Source: Magicicada septendecula
Lineage: Eukaryota; Arthropoda; Insecta; Hemiptera; Cicadidae
Direction of reading: 5' to 3'
DNA length: 64,000 nt
NCBI GenBank assembly: GCA_034769895.1
Contig: CM068372.1
Location: 375,884,410 to 375,948,409 of the forward strand
The translations under genes and the position numbers were made by a program. Below the pieces are notes generated by a model. That model did not search any database, was not told where the DNA came from, and was given only the letters and a program-made list of their open reading frames with translations. Shown one piece after another: positions 31,527-43,105 of the stretch (position 1 is its first letter; each line of letters starts with the position of its first letter).

Positions 31527-33766
31527 CCCTACAATACAATGAGATAGCCGATATACTGACCAAGAACCGACTTCACGAAACTAACATATTATTACCAGAT
31601 CTTAGAAATGAATTAACTTATGAAGATGAATTAAAATTCGAACAACGGATTTCTAAGTGTCCAGAAATATTAATTAAGTTCAATAATAATATTACGGTCC
31701 TTGCCTTATTGGATACTGGGAGCGCGATAAATGCGTTGTCAGAAGAATGGTTCAACCAAAATAAACATTATTTAGAACCATATGAGGAATTAAGCATGAC
31801 TAATACACTGATTATTAGTGCAGTAGGTAGTAAGTCTAAGCTAGTACGGAAACAAATCTTATGTGACATTTACATTAGTGATATCAAGATAGACTGCGTA
31901 TTTTTAATTATTCCAAATTTAATTAGAAATTGTATATTAGGTATTAGCTTTATGAAAGATGAAAAATGTTTGATTGACGTGGAAAAGGGAGTCGTCGAAT
32001 TTAGAGGAAGAGAGGAAGAACAAAATGTCAGCATACCCATTGTACACATGGAAGTAGTAGAAGCAGAAGAAGAGGATGAAATCGAGAAGAAAATAAACGC
32101 GAAAGTGGACAACATAACAGGTGTGGATGAGGAAACGTTAGAAGATCTGAGAGAAGTCTTAATGAATAATAAAAGTTTATTTCGGGAGAGTCCAGGGAGA
32201 ATGGAATGCTATCAGCATGAATTTAAAGTAACGGACAACACGCCTTATTTCCAACGCGGGTGGCCAATTCCACTTGCATACAAGCAAAGAGTTGATGCCG
32301 AAATCAACAAAATGTTGAAACACGGTGTAATTGAGAGGGGAAATAGCCCATTTATTAATCCAATGGTCGCCGTAATAAAGAAAGACGGAAACGTCAGGCT
32401 GTGTTTGGACGCACGAAAAATCAATAGTGTTACCATTCCCGACTATGAAGGACCAACTCCTATCCAAGAGATATTAGCAAGGTGTGGTAGAATGAAGTAC
32501 CTGTCCACAGTGGATTTAACCAGCAGTTTTTGGCAGGTGCCACTAAAGGAATGTTGTCGCGATTACACTGCTTTCATGTATGAGGGGAAATGTTATAGAT
32601 ATACAGTAACACCATTCGGATTAAGCACCAGTTCTGCCGCTCTGACGAGAGGACTAGACATGGCACTTGAAGATCCGGTGAAGGAAAACACAATCATCTA
32701 TGTTGACGACTGTCTTTGTTACTCGAACGACGTCAAGACGCATCTAGTACATTTGAATTTATTATTAAGCAATCTACGCAGAGCAAATCTAACGATTAAC
32801 CTCGATAAATCGCAATTCTTTCGTCAAGAAATCGCCTACCTAGGGTATCGCTTAACTACAGAAGGAGTTCAAGCAACAGAAGAAAAGGTTGCTGCGATCA
32901 GAAATTTCCCAGTTCCGAGAAACCAGAAGCAATTGAAAGGTTTCTTAGGATTGACCAACTTTTATAATAGATTTACTGCTAAGTATGCAGAAACGATTCA
33001 ACCATTACTGGATTTATTGAAAAAAAATAAAAGGTTTATATGGACATCAGAACTTGATCGATGCTTCAAGGAAGTAAAGGATTTATTTATTGAAACGGTT
33101 ATATTAAAATTTCCGAAAGTCAACCAACGATATTTTCTTCAATGCGATGCGAGTAAATACGCCTACGGTGGACAACTGTATCAGTTGGATGAAGAGGGAA
33201 ATGTGGGTGTTATTGCCTACACAAGTAAAACTTTTAAGGGTGCGGAAAAGAACTATTTCACGACTGAAAAGGAACTCTTAAGCATTGTCAGATGTTTAGA
33301 GAAGTTTCGAATATATATCTTGGGTCAACCATTAACGATTATAACTGATAATAAAGCACTCACTTTCATGCATAAATGCCATCTAAACAACTCCAGGATA
33401 ACTAGGTGGATCCTATCCATACAAGAATATAACTTTAACATCCTTCACTGTAAAGGTAAAGAGAATGTAGTGGCCGACATACTCAGCCGATATCCAGAAG
33501 ATGCAACGGAAGAGGACCAAGTTGATGAGAACTTTGAATACCAGATAAATCAGGTAACTATAAAAATGAAGAAAGACGTATGTAGTATGATAAGAGACAT
33601 AGGAAAATTCCAGAAGGAGGATACGAAGTTAGGATCTATTATAGATAATCTAGATAATGGTAATGAAAATGATATGTGTAAGTTTATAAGTATGTTGATA
33701 ACAAATTGTATAGAAAGTGTAAGAACAAATGGAAATTATACGTGCCAGAGAGTATTACGGACATAA
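31511..33766 (+). CDS. pol: Protease, reverse transcriptase and RNase H (pol, first part)
   Basis: Open in one frame from within the A run at 31511. Protease: LLDTGSAIN around 31700-31735, the aspartic D-T-G triad, needed to cut Gag-Pol. RT: IKKDGNVRLCLDARKIN, the palm motif STVDLTSSFWQVPL and the catalytic YVDD near 32700, with TPFGLSTSSAAL between. RNase H: FLQCDASKYAYGGQLY, TEKELL, ITDNKAL and ENVVADILSRYP, keeping the acidic residues. No stops inside. The frame closes at 33766, 85 bp after the integrase frame opens, so integrase is out of frame. A recombinant-free start codon is not needed if it is made by frameshift. Together with integrase it copies and inserts the element. Confidence 0.93.
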   Translation, partial: RKKKLTLQYNEIADILTKNRLHETNILLPDLRNELTYEDELKFEQRISKCPEILIKFNNNITVLALLDTGSAINALSEEWFNQNKHYLEPYEELSMTNTLIISAVGSKSKLVRKQILCDIYISDIKIDCVFLIIPNLIRNCILGISFMKDEKCLIDVEKGVVEFRGREEEQNVSIPIVHMEVVEAEEEDEIEKKINAKVDNITGVDEETLEDLREVLMNNKSLFRESPGRMECYQHEFKVTDNTPYFQRGWPIPLAYKQRVDAEINKMLKHGVIERGNSPFINPMVAVIKKDGNVRLCLDARKINSVTIPDYEGPTPIQEILARCGRMKYLSTVDLTSSFWQVPLKECCRDYTAFMYEGKCYRYTVTPFGLSTSSAALTRGLDMALEDPVKENTIIYVDDCLCYSNDVKTHLVHLNLLLSNLRRANLTINLDKSQFFRQEIAYLGYRLTTEGVQATEEKVAAIRNFPVPRNQKQLKGFLGLTNFYNRFTAKYAETIQPLLDLLKKNKRFIWTSELDRCFKEVKDLFIETVILKFPKVNQRYFLQCDASKYAYGGQLYQLDEEGNVGVIAYTSKTFKGAEKNYFTTEKELLSIVRCLEKFRIYILGQPLTIITDNKALTFMHKCHLNNSRITRWILSIQEYNFNILHCKGKENVVADILSRYPEDATEEDQVDENFEYQINQVTIKMKKDVCSMIRDIGKFQKEDTKLGSIIDNLDNGNENDMCKFISMLITNCIESVRTNGNYTCQRVLRT

Positions 33767-34791
33767 TCATCTCCGAAATACATCAGATGTACGGCCATTT
33801 AGGAGGTAAGAAATGTACCAAACTATTACAGGAGAGTTTCACATTTGACAAAATGTCAAGGAAAATTAAAGAGTACGTAAAAACTTGTGACAAATGTCAA
33901 CGTTGCAAGGATAGCCAAAATAGGAATCTGTTTGGCGGAACGATACCAATTTTACCATCAGAGAAAGGAGAACTCATTAGCGGTGATTATTACGGACCGT
34001 TACCAGTATCGACGGGTGGCGTAAAATACATCTTCGTCATGGTTGATAACTTTACAAAATACGTGAAGTTATACACGTTGAGAAGGGCAACAACGGCCGC
34101 AACTATCAGGAGAGTCCGACAATACATCGAAGAAGTTGTAAAACCGAAAGCAATATTAACGGACAATGCAACGCAGTTCACATCGAAACAATGGGTGAAA
34201 GGATTGAGTGAACTTCAAATACAACCGAAGTACACTGCCATTCGCAACCCGTGCGCCAACCTTGCCGAACGTATTAACCGACAATTAGGAAACATGTTCC
34301 GTATATTCGTCGGCGAACAACACACTAAGTGGTCACGTTTCATTACAACAATCGAAAGCTGCATTAATGAAACGTATCACGACACCATTGAAGTAACACC
34401 ATACGAAGCGCAGTTTGGTAGGAGACCAGCACGCGTTTGGGAAAAATACTTAAACCAAGAAATACATGAACATAGTATAACGGACAACCGCCAAATCTTT
34501 GTGAAGATGAAGCTGAAGAGAGAGAAACACGCAAAGAAAATGAACGAGGATAACAAAATTACCAAATTTAAATTGGGAGATCTAGTATTGGTAAGGACAT
34601 ATTGCCAATCGGATGCCATGCAGAAGAAAATTGACAAATTTTGTGAATTATATTGTGGACCCTATAAGGTGAAACAGGTCTTAGGGAAAGCTACATATAT
34701 CTTGGTTGAATGCAGCGATGAACAGAAAATACGCGGCAAATTTAACATAAGACAGTTAAAAGCTTATCATTCCCGAAAGGAAAGAGAGTAA
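33682..34791 (+). CDS. pol: Integrase (pol, second part, displaced frame)
   Basis: Open from 33682 (first ATG 33706). Counting from that ATG: zinc-binding H26 and H31 (HQMYGHLGGKKC) with C61 and C64 (CDKC); catalytic D94 (SGDYYGPLPV), D153 (LTDNATQF) and E188 (NLAERI), giving a D-D35E-type core; and a C-terminal module with FKLGDLVLV and GPY (318-320). No chromodomain. All catalytic residues are present and the frame is undamaged. It follows the RNase H frame by a one-base change, so either a recent indel killed this copy or a second frameshift is used. It inserts the cDNA into the host genome. Confidence 0.93.
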   Translation, partial: VYKYVDNKLYRKCKNKWKLYVPESITDIIISEIHQMYGHLGGKKCTKLLQESFTFDKMSRKIKEYVKTCDKCQRCKDSQNRNLFGGTIPILPSEKGELISGDYYGPLPVSTGGVKYIFVMVDNFTKYVKLYTLRRATTAATIRRVRQYIEEVVKPKAILTDNATQFTSKQWVKGLSELQIQPKYTAIRNPCANLAERINRQLGNMFRIFVGEQHTKWSRFITTIESCINETYHDTIEVTPYEAQFGRRPARVWEKYLNQEIHEHSITDNRQIFVKMKLKREKHAKKMNEDNKITKFKLGDLVLVRTYCQSDAMQKKIDKFCELYCGPYKVKQVLGKATYILVECSDEQKIRGKFNIRQLKAYHSRKERE

Positions 34792-36045
34792 AGAAAGAAA
34801 TCAACGTGATAAATAAAACATCAAATTATTTAAGGACAAGACGTGCGTTTATGTTACGTAAAGAAGGGAAAAGGCAAACTACTCAACGGCTAAGTGGGGA
34901 GAAGTTCGAGGAATGCGTAACGCCTCTAACGGTAATAAAAACAAACCATTCAAGTTTGCTTAGCTAAGAGGTAGAATTGTCTTTGTAAACAAATCAAGAA
35001 CTATGTCACTGTGTTATAGTTAGTAGTGAAATCATAGACTAATTTGTAAAAATTTAAATGTCTAGTTTCATGGTAAAATTTTGAATAATGTACGTGATAA
35101 GATAGTAATCGATAAGAGAAAGTAAACAAAGGTTTGTTACTTAATCATTTGAAATAATTAGCTATAAATTATTGGAATGTACAACAAGCAGTAATAAATT
35201 ACAAGAATGTAAAATAGAAAAAAAAAATCATTTATTATAGATTGTGTAATCGTAAAAACTTTAATGAGAATTATAGTGTGATAGTTGTTAAGTTCAAATA
35301 AAAGGGGAATGTAAATAAAGTTTTTTTCAATTGAAATGAGATTTTGTTGAGAAATTGTAGAATTTTAGGGGAAGAAAATTTTTTTTTTGATACGTATAAG
35401 AAGTACAGTATTAATGTTTATACGTGTAAAATTTAGCGAAAATCAAATTGTAATATAATCTTTGGAAAATCTAACCAAGGATAATTAGAGTGAATAGGTT
35501 ATCAAGATATTAATACTTAAGCTTATTGTGTTTTCTTTTGTTGTAACCAAGTTGGTAGAACGCTTGTCAACAAAATGTAAATTTTAGCCAATAGATTATT
35601 TAGGAGTAATGCATATAAATATTAAAAACCTAAACGAAAAAAAAAATTTTTTACGGAAAAAAAATGTGATAACTAGTTAGCAACAAAAGAATATTTTTTT
35701 TACTTTATTTTCCTAAAAAGAAGGAATTTTGTAGATATAGAACATGTAAATGAATATTAACTTAACCATTTAATTACTAGAAAATCTGTAAATGGATTCA
35801 TAATCTCAAACAAGCGAGCAATAAATTCAGTATCGAGGTTATGAACGACAGTGGTGTAATAATGACAGACAGTGTTGAAAAGGGGGGAAGGAAAGGGTAA
35901 GTGACACTACACTCTTTCACGTGGAAGATGATCTTTAGTGGCTACACTCTTTTCAATGAAGAATGACCGTTGATGAAACTTCATAAGGGCATTAATTTGC
36001 GATTCCTTGATTCGGGACTCATCAATGAACCCAAATTGGGGACTC
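34792..36045 (+). other. Non-coding 3' region of the LTR retrotransposon
   Basis: About 1.25 kb, very AT-rich, no env-like or other frame. A purine run GAAAAGGGGGGAAGGAAAGG at 35877-35897 looks like a polypurine tract but stands about 150 bp before the 3' LTR; just before the LTR is AAATTGGGGACTC, only partly purine. Confidence 0.75.
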
Positions 36046-38684
36046 TGTAAAGCAATTACGGCAGAGAATTTTTTTTTGCGTAAACGGCACTGTAGCGGGC
36101 GTCAACTGTCAAGAGTGATGCATGGTATAGCCAAACGGCCGCCGTTAGACAATGACTTAAGAAAGACAACGCCTTGGCATAACAGATGTTGGACGTGGAT
36201 GAACGACATAAGCGCAAGTGGCGACAATAACAAAGAAACAAAAGACGGTGTCAGTTCGTCACAACTACCGACAAAGCGTGTACTAAGGGGACGCCAACAT
36301 TTTCGACATACACGTGTGAGTTAGCGGCTGCACATGGACATAACATTTTCCACAAAAGCAGTCTAAGAGCGGATGCAGTTAAGTACAAAGGAACTTATAT
36401 AGCCGCACAACGGGCAACTTGCTTACTGGCACGACATACGGAGCATCTTGTAAGGCTGCAGAACAGATGTTAGTTCCTGGAAGATGACCACCATCAGCGT
36501 GTGAACGTAACAAGGGAAGTCGAGGACAATACGGCGATTCGACACACCCGGGTTATGGTACACACATGTGCGGAAAGGAAATCGCTTAGAAAGGACACTA
36601 GGGAACGTAAGACAATCACATAACAGACAACCGTGTAATTAGGTCCGTCGTCATACGGGGAGGTGGTGTGGACAGCAAGACTTTTAGAGAGGGGTCTTGG
36701 CTGACCTATCAGGAGCAAGGAATTCGGCAAAGGCGGGTGTTTAGAAGACGTCAACATGGAGACAAGGGTGAAGAGCGAATGGGAAGTAGACTAGAGACCC
36801 CAGCCAGAGTATCCAGGAGGAGCCTTCGCAGAATCTGATGCGAGAAACCAATCATGACAGTGATTGTGGTAAGGGTATGACATCCGTGGAGGGAGTCGTG
36901 TTGCTGAAGTAATAAAATAAGGTGTTCGCAGAGAAGAAGAGATCAGTTTTATTTTAGAAGTCAGTCGATTTCCAATTTTCAAACAATTTGAGTTCAGTCT
37001 CAGTTCGGTCGTATTCTAATTTTTGTCAGTCAATTCTATTTCGGTATAAACCAGCCAAAGTCTTTCAGATGGACGGTAGCAAAGTGTATTGATACGAGCA
37101 GAGAGAGATTGTTCGGGAGTGTATCAGAGACTATGTAAAACTGTAGAACTAACCCGTGACTAAATACTATGACAATGTCGAGTTAAGTACGATCAGACTT
37201 TGTGATCATAAAAATCTCGTTTTTATGAATCTAATGCGAGTGATAAGGTATTGACAATATCACATTACCGTGACATAAGTGACATGAGACAATATAGTAA
37301 GATTGTGCCACGAATTAACTCACTGAAATGCAAATAAAACCAATTATATTTGCATTGTGTATACAGTATAAATGGTACAATCGCTCTAGTTAAACGCAGC
37401 ATAAACTATTGCACGCGTACATCGAAAGTGATAAAGAACCTACACGCAAAAGTGTTTTAGACGATGAAGTAATATTCGAGTTAACGCAATTAGTCATTAT
37501 CGTTCATGCGAGTATCCGGATAAAATGTGGAACAAATAGTGTCGTGACGAAGTGTCAAGTGTAATTTAATTGGCGTATCTTCAGCCTGGGCTTCTTCGCA
37601 GTATGAGAGGTACGACGCAGTTAATCACCGCAATTTGGATACAAACAACAAGTAAATTATTATCATTCATGTAACATTAGATTAGGTCGCCACTGTCCTG
37701 CCACTCAAAAAGAACTCGCCACTGAGTAGAATATACATTTATTTAATCGTAGAATATACATTTATTTAATTGTTGAATATACATATATTTAATTGCTCAA
37801 AAGTAACGCAAATTGAGAAATATGAATCCATAGAGTAGGATATATTGAAATTTATGTGGTCATTAATTAATTAGTCTTTATGGATTTTGTAGATGTTCAT
37901 AACGTTAGAGATAATATAACAGCATTGCGTATTTAATATGTCGTATAGAAACGCTAACTTTATTCAGTATTTAAATGATATTGAAAACATATAATAAATT
38001 TGTATCGTTTATAAAAATTAAATTTGTATTGTTTACGAAAATTAATAGTGTCTGAGTCACATGATTGTTATTCACCCAAAACACCTGTTTACATATGGTG
38101 CTCCAGCACGCGGGGCGTATTAAAGCTCAGTGATATCAGAGTGTATCATCAGATATGGCATGCCCGTCCTGGAGCAGTAAACAAGATCTGTAATAAAAAC
38201 TTACATTTATGGAAACTCCTTTGAATAATTTTAACTAATTTATGCAAGTAGAGACAAACATAACATATATTACAGTTACATATGGTGCCTCAACACGTGA
38301 CACGAGGAAGCAAATTCTAGTAGATAATTGTAACCAAGAGAAAATTTTATACAATTAAAAATTCAACTAGATTATGCAATTAATAATAAATTCGCATAAT
38401 TATGTACATTTGTACATGGTGCCCAAACGCGGGACAACAAGCAAAATTTATTTAATCAATTAATTTATGCAATTATTAAATCTGCATTAAATATACATTC
38501 GTATATGGCTCCCAAAGGACGTGGGGCATAACAAACTACATATACGGCCGTATATGGCGTCCAACTACAGGGCTAAATACACGTAAGTACGACAAAGTTC
38601 GTACCGACAGCACTATCATAAATACAGATAAAAATTTATATAATTAATGGAATAATTAATTTATGCAAATAAATCTGCATTACA
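36046..38684 (+). repeat. 3' LTR
   Basis: 2,639 bp, TGTAAAGC ... GCATTACA, in exact register with the 5' LTR and about seven differences. Carries the same five primer-site relics at +8,884. Confidence 0.97.
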
Positions 38685-38797
38685 AATGAATATGGAAAAA
38701 CACGTTCTACACATGTTTCTTATTTTAATAAATTAGTAATTTTGAAAATACTATATTTATATTATTAAATGTAGTTTGTAAAACAGCTGTTAATAAC

Positions 38798-38935
38798 AGT
38801 TGGTTTCAAACATTTTATTAATTTGAATACGGATTCTGATGATGACAGTATATACTGTTGAAACAGTGGTAATACATTTAAAAAATACAAACATATTCTT
38901 GAAAAAACAAACATTATTTATTTATTATTAACAAT
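38798..38935 (-). repeat. Right arm of inverted repeat flanking the LTR element
   Basis: Inverted match to 26955-27100. It contains CTGATGA (38836-38842), a 5-bp hairpin ACAGT/ACTGT and GAAA (38860-38863) followed by CAGTGG, a hammerhead-like core whose cleavage triplet is not recognisable. The left arm has lost the core. Confidence 0.7.
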
Positions 38936-39545
38936 TGTTATCTTTGTAGTACGGTGCTTCTGTTTGCGCGAGAAACATCGTACTGTAATATTTACTTCCT
39001 ATTGTTTTGTTAATCAGCAGTGAGTGAGAAAAGTCAATATTTTATTTTTGTAACGTATAGATCTCAAGAGGACATTATGTCAATAGTTTTGTTATTACAA
39101 TTAACAATGTCGGGAAACTAAATACAATTATTTGGATATAAATTTCTTTTTTCTCAGTAAGAAAAAAATTACATTATTTACTTTCTACAAATGTAAATAC
39201 ACTTATTCAAATAGAATAATACACTGTTTAAAAAAAATAATTTATACACACTAAAATTGAACAATTATTTGTCATACATATATTATTACATACTATATTT
39301 ATTATTACATATACGCTTAATATGTTATTAATTAATAATTATATATCTCCACGCTATGTATTTATTATATTTGTGTTGTAAAGGACAATATTTATCATTT
39401 TATTATGCATTGTTGCTAATATTTAAACAAATACCTAATGTAGTTTTTAAATCGTACAAGTTCCTGAGTATTTTGTTGCAATGTTTGTTTTCACTAAGCA
39501 CCTTCTAGTTTAATGTATTTTACTGCATTTATATGACAGTTTCTG
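38936..39545. other. Unassigned AT-rich region
   Basis: No gene or recognised repeat. Confidence 0.4.
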
Positions 39546-39559
39546 TATAAATTCATTTT

Positions 39560-39622
39560 TATAATTTTTGTGGTCGCTAATGACCGATGGTGTTGCAGCG
39601 ACCTGATAAATAAATAAATAAA
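39560..39622 (+). repeat. Retroposon 3' end: hairpin plus (ATAA)n tail
   Basis: GGTCGCTAATGACCGATGGT followed by GTTGCAGCGACC can form a hairpin (GGTCGCT with AGCGACC) and runs into ATAAATAAATAAATAAA. A stable 3' hairpin with a simple-repeat tail is typical of some LINE/SINE ends. The upstream body is not recognised. Confidence 0.5.
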
Positions 39623-40936
39623 TTGAACAATATTGTTTCGGTGGTCATACAGATCGCTGTGTTGTACAGTGGATACAGAAGAACTGAAGTCACTAACCGA
39701 ACCGAACCGATGAAGTCACTAATTAGCAACTCTAATTAAACACAAATAGGAGTTAGAAATAAACAAAGAGACTCTTATACAACAATTCTAGTTAAATTTG
39801 TCCAACACAGAACAATAAATATCACCTTATTACGTTTTCGCATTAATTAACACAATAATCGCTTACCATTAAACTGCAACAATAACTTCGATTCGGGCTG
39901 TAATATCGCCAGGTGTAACTGAACTGGCCACTTCGAAAACCAGTATTTATACTCCAGCTGCCTTGCATCGTAGTGTGACACAGCGAGCATATTTATAAAG
40001 GCCTGGATGCTCGTAGTATAGTCGAGCAACTTCTGTAAGAGACAACTCGAATGATCCAGGGCGTTACGTAATTCTGCCGCGCGCACTGTACATGCAAAGC
40101 GTCACGTTGCTACACATGTCCTCAGCGTAGCATATTATTTTACTAGTGAAAAAGTAATACATATTTGTTGACCCAACGACTTTAATTTTCACAACAAAAC
40201 ATTTTACAAAAATGCAGCATATTAAAATGCATTAACGTAGCGTGGATACGTACCGTAGTATATATAATAAATTCTGAAGCAAAAAAAAAAAACTAGAAAC
40301 TTATGAAAAATATTGTACAGGCGCTTCTAAAGATGGCAGCCGTTTTTTAAGAAGCGCTTTGTAAAGGCCAATATAAGGAGAAAATTACGTTAATATACGT
40401 CTCAAAACGGTAGGTTTGTAACGATTGCTTTGAAATTGTAATAACCGAAAAAGAAGACTTTAATTGATTGAAAAGAATTTCATTTTGTCTTTTAAGGCAA
40501 GGGCGTTCTTACAAAATTCGAATCCATTGAATATTTACTATTACTTATTATGAATTCATCATCCGATTCATTATCATTACTGACGGAAACTACCGTAGGA
40601 GGTGTAAGAGTGGGAGATGCCATTTTACTTTACACCATGGTTTTGCAGAACGTTCAATAAGGACTATTTAAATTTTTTTAGAATCACATAAAGAAAAGGT
40701 GTTCAGAAAGTATCCGTGTTTGCTTCGGAATTAAATTTCTCCTTCCGCTCACAAAAGGTAACCCACTGTTTGCGTATGAGACTGACATTAAGAGAATATA
40801 ACACTGTATGATTGTGTGTTTTTATTTATTTGATTACATATTTATTTTTATTTATTTGTTTGTTTATTTGTTTATTTTATTTTTTGTTTGCTAATTTACA
40901 TTTCGCTGAATTACTGAAATCGTTGCTACATAACCA

Positions 40937-40975
<39 letters not shown>

Positions 40976-41640
40976 CACGGTCCAGGTGATTAGATTGACC
41001 ACCACAACTACAATCCTGTATTTGTCGCACCACCACAGTCCTGTTATTCCAGAGCACACGATTTTAACGTACCATCGTAAAAACCAAATTCATATTTCGC
41101 ATAACACAAAGTACAATCAAAATAAAAACGTATTAAGAACAATAACAATGGTGTTACCATGGTAACGGTAACGATGGTATGGTAGTGCCGACTTGTAACT
41201 AATTAAATTGGACAAAAGCAAGTGCTCGGTACACGTGACGTCACAGTCTACTGCGCATTCTGTCTACCTTGGGTGTAACTGTAGGCGAATTAGCTCCATA
41301 TCATAAAAGCACGCGCTCGTATGCAAGTGTATGTATATTAAGTTACTTACTGGTACAGGTACATTCACTGAACACTATGTGACCGCCACTTACCTGTAAC
41401 ATACAAATACAGAAACATATAGACGAATACAAAATTAGTAACACAGGATTGCAAAATATTTAGTTATGTAGCTTATAATGTACATTATACTACCATACAC
41501 ATAAGTATGTTCACAACATTTTAATGTAACCAAGACCTATAAACTAAATAGGCTACATTATTAAGAACATACTCGGCCGCGATCGATAGTTTAACACTTC
41601 AAAGGACCACTGGCCGGATAAAATTCTGTGTTAACTGCAA
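39623..41640. other. Unassigned region with a (CA)n block
   Basis: A (CA)n microsatellite occupies 40938-40973. A 79-codon minus-strand frame (39847-40086) has no recognised domain and may be chance. No other feature. Confidence 0.4.
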
Positions 41641-41649
41641 TTATTTACG

Positions 41650-42450
41650 CATCGCAAGAAAACTTTTGCGAATCGCTTGTTCCAGTCGCAAAGCAATACG
41701 TCCACTTCACCAACGCTTCCTACGTCTTCCTATACTTCTTTGTCCAATAGGCTTATATTGCCTAACTTCCTTAGCCATCTTGCCATCTGCCAAGTTATTC
41801 AGATGAGCAATCTATCTTGCAAATTAAGAATTTACAACGCTTTGCTCAAGTCTATCTCTGTCTCTTCGTCTAACCTTTAACAGAGATTGCAAGAATCTCA
41901 TCTCCGATGTCTGTAACCTAGTCGGATGCTTCTTCACCGGAACCCAAGTTTCAAAACTCTAAGACAACACTGACGCAGCAATTACCTTATAAAATTGTAG
42001 TCGAGCCCTTTTCCTCGATAACGCTTGACAAATTGTGCCACATAGCCTATTGATCAAAACCTAACAAACTTGTGAGCAACATCTTAAGCCACATCATAAG
42101 TGATGTCTCAGCCTAGGTAGCGGAAATGTGGTACCTGCTCTATACCCTTATTATCCAATACGACCTTACTAGTAGTTCGCAAGGGGGTATTTGCAGATAA
42201 CCGCCATGGTTTCTGTCTTCTGCACAGAAAGTTTCATGTTGCACGTCGAACAGACTTGTTGTACTGGAAAGTCGATCTCTGGAGCTCGCACTCGTTGTTT
42301 TGAATGATTACTTGATGACCCACAAACGGCATTCAGCTCTATTACATATTTGTATTCCCGGATCCACTCATAGTTTCCACTCCCTAACTATGTCATCAAT
42401 ATAGATTTTAAACAGTGTTGAAGACACGCTACAGCCTCTCTGTAGTATAT
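41650..42450 (-). pseudogene. LINE ORF2 RT/C-terminal remnant, heavily decayed
   Basis: On the minus strand, in broken frames: KLSVQKTETMAV, VPHFRYLG, then a thumb part with KGLDYNFI, then VPVKK..TRLQTSEMRFLQSL and DEETEIDLSKAL. The order and spacing are those of the LINE ORF2 copies elsewhere in the window, starting from the RT region after the catalytic palm. Many stops and frameshifts. Confidence 0.7.
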
Positions 42451-42890
42451 TACAACAAAATACTTTTTAAAATTCTCCAAAAAGAGTAGTGTTTTCACAT
42501 CGGGGTGCGCTTTTTTCAATTCAATTCCCTTGATTAAAGTTCGATTTTACCTCAGTAGTTCGGTTAACGTCTACGCCTTGGAAAGGAGTGTAGATTCGGT
42601 CGCGAAAACACGAAGACCCCTAGGAAACTATAGAGATACTTACTTTATCGAAAAGTCGTAGTCATCGAAACCAAGACACAGAGCCACACAAACAATGCTG
42701 CATGTTTTTAATTAACAATTTGAGAGCGAGATTTATCCGACGCCATTATGAAATCCAGACTGAGCCCCTTTTACAATTTCCTCGAATTTTCTAGGTGTTC
42801 AATTATGATTTAGTTTAAGGAATATTTTGAAACAAATAATACATCTAAAGAAATAGGCCAAGTTCAAGACTAATTAAGGACAAATCGTCT

Positions 42891-43105
42891 GCCCGAACGG
42901 CTTCCATCGTAATTTATACCACGCTTGACGTTTCGATCGCTGGAATCTGGGTCATCAGAAGCTGTGAGTGGCGGTCGAAAGCCCCTCCTGAAAGACCTGA
43001 CAACGGGGTCTTTCAACCTCCACTCGCAGCTTCTGATAACGATCCTAGATTCCACTGAACGAAACGTCAAGCGAGTAAAACAATTACGGTGGAAACTGTC
43101 CGGAT
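42891..43105. repeat. Palindromic hammerhead element
   Basis: Arms 42891-42998 and 43013-43105 (CGCTTGACGTTTCG left; CGAAACGTCAAGCG right) around a short loop GTCAGGTC-type centre. The left arm on the minus strand keeps CTGATGA and GAAACGTC; the right arm on the plus strand has CTGATAA and GAAACGTC. Stem II is weak in both. Confidence 0.7.

Larger units (their letters stand above)
27162..38684 (+). mobile_element. Ty3/gypsy-type LTR retrotransposon (possibly Osvaldo-like)
   Basis: A full-length 11,523-bp element: 2,639-bp LTRs in exact register (offset 8,884, no indels), a tRNA-Lys primer binding site, gag, protease, reverse transcriptase, RNase H, then integrase. Integrase after RNase H is the Ty3/gypsy order. 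Long LTRs, a tRNA-Lys primer and RT text such as TPFGLSTSSAALTR suggest the Osvaldo group, but this needs a tree. No env-like frame is present. Host flanks AACG (27158-27161) and AATG (38685-38688) may be a 4-bp TSD with one C/T difference. It lies between inverted-repeat arms at 26955-27100 and 38798-38935. Confidence 0.95.

Noticed and set aside
34792-36045. Search for an env gene in the LTR element
   Set aside because: No long frame, signal peptide or membrane segment in any frame; the region is non-coding.
39847-40086. 79-codon minus-strand frame as a possible host exon
   Set aside because: No recognised domain, no convincing splice context; kept as unassigned.
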